Shown here one piece after another: positions 57,433 through 64,000 of a stretch of DNA of 64,000 nucleotides (the stretch's first letter is position 1; each line of letters opens with the position of its first letter). The position numbers were made by a program, and so were the translations under genes. The DNA is from Streptomyces guryensis. GTDB taxonomy: Bacteria > Actinomycetota > Actinomycetes > Streptomycetales > Streptomycetaceae. The notes beneath the pieces were generated by a model. It saw only the letters and a list, made by a program, of their open reading frames with translations, did not search any database and was not told where the DNA came from. The DNA is taken from assembly GCF_021261325.1 (NCBI RefSeq), contig NZ_JAJSBI010000002.1, positions 434,001 through 498,000 on the forward strand. Direction: 5' to 3'.

Positions 57433-57850
57433 CGCCCACTCCCGGCTCGCTGTCGGTGTCCTGGCCAGTCGGGTCGGCGGTCGCGCCGGCGATGTACGCG
57501 GACACCACTTCCACCAGGGCATGCTGGTCCTTGGCGGACAAGGCACTGAACGAGCCCTTGTTGCCGTCGAACTCCCAGTCCACCGACCGGGCCTTGGAGC
57601 GCTCCACGAAGGCCACCACGACGTTGCTCACGGCCTTGAGTGTCGCCGCGGAGAAGGCGCCGCTGAGGACCAGCACTCCGAGGTCGTATGCCACGCCCGC
57701 CATCGAGTCGGTCGGCGCGGCGGTTGCCTTGCGCTCGACCCGGAGTACGCCGAGCGCACGCAGATCCCGGTACAGAGAACGGACGTGACGGTCGGTCATG
57801 TCTGCTGGGGCTTCGGGGCCAGCATCGACGCGGAGCTCCAACTGCTGCAC
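57395..57850 (-). CDS. EACC1-type small partner protein
   Basis: 151 residues from the GTG at 57850 (AAGGGGAG upstream). A TTG at 57910 would add 20 residues before the first strand, and I reject it. The layout fits the effector-associated constant component EACC1 of Kaur, Burroughs, Iyer and Aravind: VQQLELRVD as strand 1, VRSLYRDLRAL as helix 1, a hydrophobic helix MAGVAYDLGVLVLSGAFSAA, then VVVAFVERSKARSVDWEFDG as strand and SAKDQHALVEVVSAYIAG as the last helix. An acidic tail (about 30 residues) follows. Such proteins sit next to proteases or STAND-like NTPases in conflict systems. It is the first gene of the pair. Confidence 0.7.
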   Translation of the reverse strand: MQQLELRVDAGPEAPADMTDRHVRSLYRDLRALGVLRVERKATAAPTDSMAGVAYDLGVLVLSGAFSAATLKAVSNVVVAFVERSKARSVDWEFDGNKGSFSALSAKDQHALVEVVSAYIAGATADPTGQDTDSEPGVGDGRTPDRTAGRD

Positions 57851-57950
57851 GATCTCCCCTTCCGCCGGTGCCCCCGCGGCATCGGCGCGCAGAGGTGATC
57901 GTATCGACAACGCGTGCGGACGACGAGGTGTTCGTCCCGGGCGACCGGTA

Positions 57951-58391
57951 TCACGGCATCCTGAGGAGGCGGTTCGCCGCCCGCCCGAACACGTATCGGG
58001 CCGCCCGTAGGAGGAGCGGGTCGAAGAGTCCCGGCAGGAGCCGGACCCCGAGCTCCTCCCGCCACACCACCCGGCTGCGGCCCCCGGGCCCCGGCCGTAC
58101 CTCGATCTCCGCCCACCCCGTCACGACCCGCCCCCGCTTCTCCAGCCGGCACAGACCGGGTGCGTCGTCCGTCGGCGGCTGCCACACCGTGACCTCCATC
58201 CGGTCGTCGAAGGCGAGCGGGCCGAGTCCCGAACGGGCCACGAAGACCGTGCCCTCGCGCGTAGGCGGGGGAGTGGTCACCGTGACGCGGGTCAGCGGGA
58301 CCACTTCACCGTGCCGGGACCACTCGGTCAGGCGACGCCATGCCTCGTCGAGAGGGAGCGGTGCCGTGCGTTGGACGAGGAAGTTGACCAC
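57951..58391 (-). CDS. SRPBCC (START-like) family protein
   Basis: 146 residues from the GTG at 58391. FLVQRTAPLPLDEAWRRLTEW is the first strand and helix of the SRPBCC/polyketide-cyclase fold, followed by VVPLTRVTV, GTVFVARSGLGPLAFDDRME, CRLEKRGRVVTGWAEIEVRP and a hydrophobic C-terminal helix (FDPLLLRAARYVFGRAANRL) that lines the ligand cavity. A TACGAT box ends 7 bases upstream of the GTG with no ribosome site, so the mRNA may be leaderless. The ligand is unknown. It is divergent from the P450 gene. Confidence 0.82.
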   Translation of the reverse strand: MVNFLVQRTAPLPLDEAWRRLTEWSRHGEVVPLTRVTVTTPPPTREGTVFVARSGLGPLAFDDRMEVTVWQPPTDDAPGLCRLEKRGRVVTGWAEIEVRPGPGGRSRVVWREELGVRLLPGLFDPLLLRAARYVFGRAANRLLRMP

Positions 58392-58667
58392 ATGACGAAT
58401 CGTAGGGAATCCGGGCTGCTCAAAGGGGTGTTCATGGGCGGGCCACGCACTTGTCTCAGTTTCGATCGCCGGAAGGGGTCCCGGCGCAGGAACGCCGGGG
58501 CTGGCGTCTTCCGCTGCGGACGGTCGCCGTCGACGATCCTGCGCTTGTGGTGTTCTGGCCCGGCCCGGGCAGACACCCGCAGAACCCGGAAGGCACCTAC
58601 CGCAGTCGCACATCCGTACGGCACCATGAGCCCGACCCCGCACCACCGACGGCCGGGAGGGCGTCCC

Positions 58668-59882
58668 GTGGACAGTGAACTGCACGGCAGGCTCGACGAG
58701 TTGCAGCGCGACCCCTACCCGCACTACGAGCGAGCACGGCGCGCCGACGGGCTGACCTACGTCGCCGAGCTCGACGCCTGGCTGGTCGCCCGCGACGCCG
58801 ACGTACGGGAAGTCCTGCGCAGGCCCGAGGACTTCTCGTCGGCGAACGCCCTGCTCCCCGACGTGATGCCCGCACCCCCCGCACTCGCCGTCCTCGGCGG
58901 CGGGTTCGGCGGGCGGCCTGTCGTCGTCACCGCCGACGGCGCCCACCACCAGCGGTTACGAGCGCCGATCGTGCGCGGGCTCTCACCGGCCCGCGTCGCG
59001 GCCGTACTGCCGTACGCCGCCGAGCGGGCCGCCGCCCTGGTGGACGGGTTCGTGAAGAACGGGTACGTCGAGCTGATGTCGGCGTACGCCGGGAAGCTCC
59101 CCGGCCAGGTCATCGGCCGCATCGTCGGCCTCGACCCCGCCGACGTGCCCGCGGTCGTGCATGGCGGCCATCGCGCCGAGGAGCTGCTGTTCCGCCCTTT
59201 GGAGGAGGACGAGCAGATCGCCGCGGCCGAGGACGTGGTCGCGATGCAGCACATCCTTGACCGGTACGTCCGGGAGCGGCACGCCGAGCCCCGCGAGGAC
59301 CTCTGCACGGAGCTCGTCACGTCAGTCGTCGGCGGGGGTGAGCTCACCCTGGAGCAGCGGCACGAACTCGTCGCCCATCTTCAGAACCTGCTGATCGCCG
59401 GGCATCTGACCACGACGGCGCTCATCGGTACGACCGTCCTGCACCTGCTCCGGCACCCCCATCAGTGGGAGCTGCTGTGCACTGAGCCCGAGAGGATCCC
59501 GGCGGCGGTCGAGGAGGCCGCCCGCCATGACACCGCCCTCCAGGGCTTCCGCCGTGTCACCACCGGCCCGGTCACCATTGCCGGCACCGAACTCCCGGCC
59601 GGGGCAACGCTGTTCGTGGCCTTCGGGGCGGCCAACCGCGACTCCTCCCGGCACGACAGCCCCGACGAGTTCGACATCACCCGCACTCCCGCACGCCACC
59701 TCGCCTTCGGCTCCGGAGTGCACAGCTGCCCGGGGTCTCAGCTGGCCCGCGAGCAACTCCGCCTCACTCTGGAGGAGTTGACCCGCAGGCTGCCAGGACT
59801 GCGACTGGCGGACGACCGTCCTGTCACCATGCGGCCGACGATGATCCACCGTTCACCGGAGAGCCTGCACCTCACCTGGTGA
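58668..59882 (+). CDS. cytochrome P450
   Basis: 404 residues from the GTG at 58668, which has GGGAGG 7 bases upstream; an ATG at 58626 in frame lacks a site. The heme Cys354 is in HLAFGSGVHSCPGSQLAREQ. The E-x-x-R pair is Glu283/Arg286 in VEEAARHD. The I-helix oxygen pocket reads IAGHLTTT (244-250): it has His where most P450s have an acidic residue before Thr-Thr, which may change proton delivery. Length and motifs otherwise match bacterial class I P450s (CYP105/107-like range). No ferredoxin is adjacent. The 276-base gap upstream (58392-58667) holds no gene. Confidence 0.92.
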   Translation: MDSELHGRLDELQRDPYPHYERARRADGLTYVAELDAWLVARDADVREVLRRPEDFSSANALLPDVMPAPPALAVLGGGFGGRPVVVTADGAHHQRLRAPIVRGLSPARVAAVLPYAAERAAALVDGFVKNGYVELMSAYAGKLPGQVIGRIVGLDPADVPAVVHGGHRAEELLFRPLEEDEQIAAAEDVVAMQHILDRYVRERHAEPREDLCTELVTSVVGGGELTLEQRHELVAHLQNLLIAGHLTTTALIGTTVLHLLRHPHQWELLCTEPERIPAAVEEAARHDTALQGFRRVTTGPVTIAGTELPAGATLFVAFGAANRDSSRHDSPDEFDITRTPARHLAFGSGVHSCPGSQLAREQLRLTLEELTRRLPGLRLADDRPVTMRPTMIHRSPESLHLTW

Positions 59883-59931
59883 CGCAGGCTCCCACGGCCC
59901 TCACGCACGGCCGTCCAGGTCCCCGTCGTCG

Positions 59932-59979
59932 GTGCCGCCGCGTTCACCCTGCTGCGTGCCGCCGCGTTCACCCTGCTGC
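59932..59979. repeat. perfect 24-bp tandem duplication
   Basis: Two adjacent identical 24-base copies beginning GTGCCGCCGCGTTCACCC (59932-59955, 59956-59979) lie in the 102-base gap between the P450 and DsbA-like stops. Exact copies point to a recent slippage event. Confidence 0.85.
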
Positions 59980-59984
59980 CTTGT

Positions 59985-60614
59985 TCAGTGGCCCACTGCC
60001 TTGTGGTAGAGGTGATCCAGCACCGAGACGGTCTTGGCGGCGCTGCCGACCAGCATCGGGGTGGTGCGGAAACGTCCGCCCACGACCACGGTGGGCTCCT
60101 CGGTCACCTGGTAGCGCTCACGGAGGGCGGGAGCCGCCTCGACCTTGGCGTCGACCTCCTTGGACGTGTAGGCGCTCCGTACGGCCGCCACGTCGAGCCC
60201 CTGCCTGGCCGCCCATCTCACGACGGCCTGCTCCGTGGTGAGGTCCTTGCCCTGGTCCCGCACGGCCTGGAAGACCGGGATCGCCTCCTGCCCCGCGAGG
60301 CCGAGCCGGTCCAGCGTGTAGTACAGGCGGGCGTAGGCGACCATGTCGGGCTGGTCCTCCCAGGCGGCCGGGATCCGCACCACCTTCACCGGGGGACTCT
60401 GCTGTGCGGCCCAGTCCTCCAGCGGCTTCTCGAGCGCGTAGGAGTGCGGGCAGTCGTACCAGAACACCTCCGCCACCTCCCGGGCGGCCACACCGCTGAC
60501 CGGGTGCTGGAGACGGAAGTACTCCGCCCCCTCCTTCGGCTCGCCGGAGGCGGCTCCGAGCAGGCAGGTCAGGACGGTCGACAGCGCGAACAGGCGCATG
60601 ATCTTCTTCTTCAT
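59985..60614 (-). CDS. DsbA-like thioredoxin-fold protein with CPHS active site
   Basis: 209 residues from the ATG at 60614; the frame goes further upstream but has no good start. The N-terminus (KKKIMRLFALSTVLTCLLGA) is a signal or anchor. The thioredoxin fold has EVFWYDCPHSYALEKPLEDW, with Cys55 and Ser58 where DsbA has CPHC. The insert is all helical, and the cis-Pro loop (VTEEPTVVVGGRFRT) is intact. With a single active-site Cys it cannot make the usual internal disulphide. The protein is closer in wording to proteobacterial DsbA than to the actinobacterial kind, so transfer is possible. Its GC content is similar to neighbours. Confidence 0.8.
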   Translation of the reverse strand: MKKKIMRLFALSTVLTCLLGAASGEPKEGAEYFRLQHPVSGVAAREVAEVFWYDCPHSYALEKPLEDWAAQQSPPVKVVRIPAAWEDQPDMVAYARLYYTLDRLGLAGQEAIPVFQAVRDQGKDLTTEQAVVRWAARQGLDVAAVRSAYTSKEVDAKVEAAPALRERYQVTEEPTVVVGGRFRTTPMLVGSAAKTVSVLDHLYHKAVGH

Positions 60615-60729
60615 GGCGGCCACCTTGGCGCTCAGCGTCTCGGTGAACCCCGCTGACACACGCAATGTCCCTCGTTCGGACCGCCCGACTGCCCGCAACC
60701 ATCCCGGAATTCTCGGTACGCCCCCACCT

Positions 60730-61020
60730 GAAGGTCACTTCGGCGCTCGCGTGTCGGGCCTCGCGGTGGGTGGCGACGCGCAGTTGGGCCCGGTCGGCGG
60801 AGGGGGTGCCGTCGGCGAGGAGGTGTTCGCCCATGAACGCCGGCCGGTGCAGCCGGTAGGACAGTGACGGCACCTGCCGCTCCGCGTTTGTGAGCCACTG
60901 CCACAACAGAGGCAGCGGGTCACCGTCCCAGGCAGCGGCGCCGCGCAGGTCCGGCAGCGCAGACAGGGCCGCCGCCGGACCGGGCGCCGGAGCGTCCCCG
61001 TCCGTGACCGGCTCGGGGTG
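60730..61020 (-). pseudogene. remnant of a MaoC/FAS1-like acyl-CoA dehydratase
   Basis: One minus-strand frame gives WHPEPVTDGDAPAPGPAAAL, then WDGDPLPLLWQWL as in the N-terminus of mesaconyl/itaconyl-CoA hydratase-like proteins. It jumps directly to SYRLHRPAFMGEHLLADGTP and LRVATHREARHASAEVTFRW, the end of such proteins. The central catalytic half is missing. No start or stop codon fits. Family assignment is from memory of motifs. Confidence 0.45.
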
Positions 61021-61046
61021 CCAAGAACTCTGGCATTCGGCAGGCT

Positions 61047-61291
61047 CGTTCGAACTCAGCTTCGGGCTCGCTCCCGCGCACGCACAGGGGCAGTACTCAG
61101 GGCTCTTCGGAATGGGGCACGGGCTGACCAATGCCGCGGCACCGACCATTCTGGCCCTCTTCTGTATTGACTGGGGGGCTCGCGGGTGGCTGGCCATGGG
61201 CGCGATCTTCATAGGTGTGGGGCTCGCTATGCCGTACGTCGCCCGCTGGGCGGAGCGGACCCGCACCAGTGAGCTCCGGTCACGAACTTGA
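61047..61291 (+). pseudogene. C-terminal remnant of an MFS transporter
   Basis: A plus-strand frame gives SFELSFGLAPAHAQGQYSGL, then FGMGHGLTNAAAPTILALFC and two more hydrophobic segments (GWLAMGAIFIGVGLAMPYVA), ending at TGA 61289-61291. This is the last third of an MFS exporter. The first eight or so helices are absent, and the sequence upstream reads into the dehydratase remnant on the other strand. Confidence 0.7.
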
Positions 61292-61765
61292 TCCGTTCGG
61301 ACAGGGGAGGACCCTGAGCTCGTGCCCGAGGCCGGGGGGAAGGGGCTTGGCGCGATCGACGCCGTGTTCATCCGCAATGCCCAGTCCGTCGCCGACATGC
61401 AGGGAAGAAGTCCTGGCGTCGGCTCACCGGGCGAAAGGCCCCTGAGTGGGTGGCGGCGATCGAGTCCGGCCCGGCGGGTCGGCGTCGGGCCGGTCCGACC
61501 GGCGGAGCCCGCTGGTGGCAAGCCGGCCGGTGGGCGGTGTGCCCCCACGGCCGGCCCGACAGCTCCTGGGCGCCGACTGCGGCGGCCCTCGCGCGGAGTC
61601 CAGCGGCTGCGGCGCCTCAGATCAGTTGACGTCGTGTCAGTCCGGTGGTGGTCAGCGTGTCCCGTTCGAGAGGTCGGCCAGGTCTGCCGGGGCAGGTCCC
61701 GCCAGACGGAGAAGCCCACCCGTTCCGGTCTCGTCCTTGGCGGTCGTGGACGGTCGAAGTACGCG
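61292..61765. other. 474-base region without a recognised gene
   Basis: An open stretch starts at 61322 (MPEAGGKGLGAIDAVFIRNA) but loses coding sense within 50 codons. The rest is GC-rich with no signature on either strand. With the two remnants before it, this makes about 1.1 kb of degraded DNA. Confidence 0.5.
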
Positions 61766-62905
61766 TCAGCCGACCCGGAGGCCGACCGCCAGCGTCAGTT
61801 CAAGGACCCGGTGGGGCGATGCGAGATCCGGAAACAGCTCCCGCAGCTGCGACATCCGGTACCGGACTGTCTGGGGATGGACGAACAACGCCGCCGCCAC
61901 CTCGTCCCGCCTGCCCTGGTGCAGCAGCCACGCCCGCAACGTCTCCTCCAGCCGCCGCGCGGTCGCGACAGGCAAGGTCCGCAACGGTGCGAGGGCTCGG
62001 GCACGCAGGTCCGCGAACGCGTCCGTGTCGGCACTCAGCACCAGCTCGGGCAGGTGGTCCTCGGTGTCGCGAATATCGGAGGAGAGGGAGCGCGCGCGTA
62101 CGGCTCTCGCGTACGAGGCGGACGCACGAGTCCATGGCCGGGGCGGGCCGACCACGGCGGTGCGGTCGGTCAGCTGCCGCAAGAGATGTGATCGGTCGGC
62201 ATCGGGGACGAGCAGCACACCGGTGGCGTCCGGCAGATCGTCGAGGACGAGGGTGCTCGGGTCGAGCGTGCGGTAGGCAGGCCGGGCCTGGGCGGCGGGC
62301 AGCAGGACCGCGGTCAGCGAGACCGGAGGCTGCCACCCGGCACGTTGGGCAGAAGCCAGCAGTACGTCCGGGCTCGCGCCGGCGAGGAGGTCGCGGGCCA
62401 GGTGTTCCAGGTGGCGCTCGTGGGCCCTGCCCCGGGCGGCCAGTTCGTCGGCGTGGCCCGCGGCGCTCGCGGCGGAGAGCTCGTCGATGTAGGCGAAGGT
62501 CAGCTCGGCGAACTTGGCGACCTCGGCGGCGGGCAGACCTGCGGGTACGGCACCCGCTGCCAGACATCGCCAGGCCACGCGGGCGCCGACGCGGTAGGCG
62601 CTGAGCAGGGCGTCCATCGAACGGCCGTCGCGCACCTCGCCCCGGCCCAGCTCGTAGGCTGCGTCACCGGCGTCGCCGCCGGTGGCCTTCCCGCTCGCGA
62701 GGTCCAGGTAGTGCCCCAGGGCGGTCCGGACGGCTCGGCGGATGGTGCCGCCCATGTGGCCCGTAAGGGCGTTGGCGTACGAAGGGACCTCGTCGATGAT
62801 CGCCTGGACGACCTCGTCGGCGGTGGTCTTCAGCGCGGCCCGAAGTGCGGTGACCGTCGTCTCATCCAGGGCCAGTCCGCTGGCCCTCCGGATTGCATGG
62901 CTCAT
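61766..62905 (-). CDS. PucR-type helix-turn-helix regulator
   Basis: 379 residues from the ATG at 62905. The N-terminal half is all helical (VVQAIIDEVPSYANALTGHM, RRAVRTALGHYLDLASGKAT) and resembles the RsbR/globin-like sensor region found in this regulator type. The C-terminal helix-turn-helix is LLHQGRRDEVAAALFVHPQTVRYRMSQLREL. The divergent ferredoxin reductase gene starts 88 bases away. In actinobacteria such regulators often sit next to a ferredoxin reductase and fatty-acid desaturase pair and control it; that is the likely role here, although the desaturase lies outside the window if present. Confidence 0.88.
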   Translation of the reverse strand: MSHAIRRASGLALDETTVTALRAALKTTADEVVQAIIDEVPSYANALTGHMGGTIRRAVRTALGHYLDLASGKATGGDAGDAAYELGRGEVRDGRSMDALLSAYRVGARVAWRCLAAGAVPAGLPAAEVAKFAELTFAYIDELSAASAAGHADELAARGRAHERHLEHLARDLLAGASPDVLLASAQRAGWQPPVSLTAVLLPAAQARPAYRTLDPSTLVLDDLPDATGVLLVPDADRSHLLRQLTDRTAVVGPPRPWTRASASYARAVRARSLSSDIRDTEDHLPELVLSADTDAFADLRARALAPLRTLPVATARRLEETLRAWLLHQGRRDEVAAALFVHPQTVRYRMSQLRELFPDLASPHRVLELTLAVGLRVG

Positions 62906-62946
62906 GTTTTTGTTCCCTGCGAACAATTCCGCCGACCAGATTCACA

Positions 62947-62960
62947 TCCTGCGGTCAGGA
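62947..62960. promoter_or_regulatory. inverted repeat between regulator and ferredoxin reductase
   Basis: TCCTG-CGGT-CAGGA is a perfect 5-bp inverted repeat 33 bases before the reductase start and 42 bases before the regulator start. It is the best operator candidate in this 87-base divergent gap. Confidence 0.4.
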
Positions 62961-62992
62961 CTTTACGCCTTGCGGCGCAGCAAGCTGGAGTC

Positions 62993-64000
62993 ATGACGAG
63001 TACAGCCCTTCGCAGCAGGGCGTGGAAACTGCTCGAGATGGTCACGACGCCGCTGCTGCCGTCGGACTACCTCGACCTGGTCAGCCCGCTGCGTGCGGGC
63101 GCCGACCTGCGTGGGCGCATCGAGGCCGTGCACCCCGAGACGGGTGACGCCGCGACCGTCGTGATCAGGCCGGGACGGGGCTGGCGCGGCCACACAGCCG
63201 GTCAGTACGTGCGGATCGGGGTCGACGTCGACGGGGTGCGCCTGTGGCGTGCCTACTCCCTCACCTCGCCGACGAACCGCCAGGACGGCCGCGTCACGAT
63301 CACCGTGAAGGCGATCCCGGACGGCAAGGTCAGCAACCACCTGGTCCGCAGGGCGAAACCGGGCACGCTGATCCAGCTCGACCAGCCGACCGGTGACTTC
63401 GTACTGCCGCAGGCCAAGCCCGCCAAGGTGCTCTACCTGACGGCCGGCAGCGGCATCACACCCGTGATGGGCATGCTGCGCGACACCGGGTTCGACGACG
63501 TCGTCATGGTCCACTGCGCGCCACAGCCGCACGACGTGATCTTCCGCAACGAACTGCACGACCTGGTCGCGGACAAGAAGCTGCGGCTCACCGAGGTGCA
63601 CACCGACACGGACGGCATGCTCGACATCGCCCGTCTGGACGAACTCGTGCCCGACTGGGCCGAGCGCGAGACCTGGGCCTGCGGGCCCGCGGGCCTGCTC
63701 GACGCCGCCGAGCAGCACTGGACCGAGCACGGCGTACAAGAGCGCCTGCACACCGAACGCTTCCGCCCCAGCATCGTCGTCACCGGCGACGGCGGCGAGG
63801 TCACGTTCAGCGCCACCGGCAAGACCGTCGACGCGGACGGCGCCACGCCGTTGCTGGACGTCGGCGAGGAGGCAGGCGTGCTCATGCCCTCCGGATGCCG
63901 CATGGGCATCTGCTTCGGCTGCGTCACGCCGCTCAAGGCAGGCGCCGTCCGCGACCTGCGCACCGGCGAGATCACCGAGGCCGAACCGGGCGTCCTCATC
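62993..64000 (+). CDS. ferredoxin reductase with C-terminal 2Fe-2S domain, cut by window edge
   Basis: 336 codons from the ATG at 62993 to the edge, with no stop seen. The FAD domain has RAYSLTSPTN (R-x-Y-S) and the NAD domain has VLYLTAGSGITPVMGML and WACGPAGLLDAAE. The C-terminal plant-type ferredoxin domain begins at about residue 260 and shows Cys302-x4-Cys307-x2-Cys310 (SGCRMGICFGC). The fourth Cys should be just past the edge. It carries electrons from NAD(P)H to a fatty-acid desaturase or hydroxylase, as in the Rv3230c/DesA3 pair. It is divergent from the PucR-type regulator. Confidence 0.9.
   Translation, partial: MTSTALRSRAWKLLEMVTTPLLPSDYLDLVSPLRAGADLRGRIEAVHPETGDAATVVIRPGRGWRGHTAGQYVRIGVDVDGVRLWRAYSLTSPTNRQDGRVTITVKAIPDGKVSNHLVRRAKPGTLIQLDQPTGDFVLPQAKPAKVLYLTAGSGITPVMGMLRDTGFDDVVMVHCAPQPHDVIFRNELHDLVADKKLRLTEVHTDTDGMLDIARLDELVPDWAERETWACGPAGLLDAAEQHWTEHGVQERLHTERFRPSIVVTGDGGEVTFSATGKTVDADGATPLLDVGEEAGVLMPSGCRMGICFGCVTPLKAGAVRDLRTGEITEAEPGVLI

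Noticed and set aside
53125..57850. A full type VII secretion (ESX) locus
   Set aside because: No WXG100, EccB, EccD, EccE or mycosin gene is found on either side; only the ATPase modules are present.

Overview
The window looks like Streptomyces chromosome, or a very close relative. It is strongly GC-rich, with GTG and TTG starts beside purine-rich ribosome binding sites, 1-8 base overlaps between co-oriented genes, many regulators and secreted proteins, and the usual Streptomyces protein families (ROK, DUF2637, PucR, PP2C-like, HATPase-type anti-sigma-like proteins). No rRNA, tRNA, CRISPR array, prophage or complete insertion sequence was recognised. The first gene and the last gene are cut by the window edges.

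Layout. 1-5.2 kb: an alpha/beta hydrolase with a TetR regulator, a divergent NAD-dependent epimerase, a small hypothetical gene, an MFS exporter and an APH-like kinase. 5.2-18.4 kb: a galactan-use locus on the minus strand. A ROK repressor and a secreted GH30 galactanase come first. A CUT1 sugar importer, a GH2 beta-galactosidase, an MFS transporter and an ABC-2 exporter trio then follow in one tightly packed run from 15060 down to 5252. The inferred flow is extracellular cleavage of galactan, import of short oligosaccharides, then cytoplasmic hydrolysis. 18.6-23.1 kb: an alditol oxidase (AldO) divergent from a 2-hydroxyacid dehydrogenase, a PPOX-fold protein and a radical SAM protein with unusual cysteine spacing. 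23.4-29.0 kb: a membrane protein that appears to join sigma-like and zinc-finger parts to an outer cellulose-binding domain, then a ribose-type ABC importer with a divergent LacI regulator.

29-33.4 kb: a tiny candidate ORF, rsgA, an Ada-AlkA fusion with ogt (alkylation repair), a PPOX/F420 protein and a DUF456 membrane protein. 33.7-45.9 kb: a PP2C-like protein, an XRE-type membrane protein, two secreted proteins, a decayed GH38 alpha-mannosidase, an HATPase protein, a DUF2637 protein, a frameshifted gene behind an iron box, a GntR regulator, a DUF2231 protein, a TPR-like protein and a PucR regulator. 46.3-53.1 kb: xanthine dehydrogenase (FAD, 2Fe-2S and Mo subunits), an NCS2 purine permease and XdhC, next to the PucR regulator; this is purine catabolism.

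53.1-57.9 kb holds the most interesting system. A 1435-residue protein joins a caspase-like protease, containing an EF-hand-like loop, to four EccC-type FtsK ATPase modules. It is coupled to a small EACC1-type partner gene. This is probably a biological-conflict or regulated-death module built on a type VII secretion ATPase scaffold; no other secretion genes lie nearby. 57.9-64 kb: a SRPBCC protein, a P450, a DsbA-like protein with a CPHS active site, a 1.1-kb scar with two gene remnants, a second PucR-type regulator and a divergent ferredoxin reductase that runs off the end.
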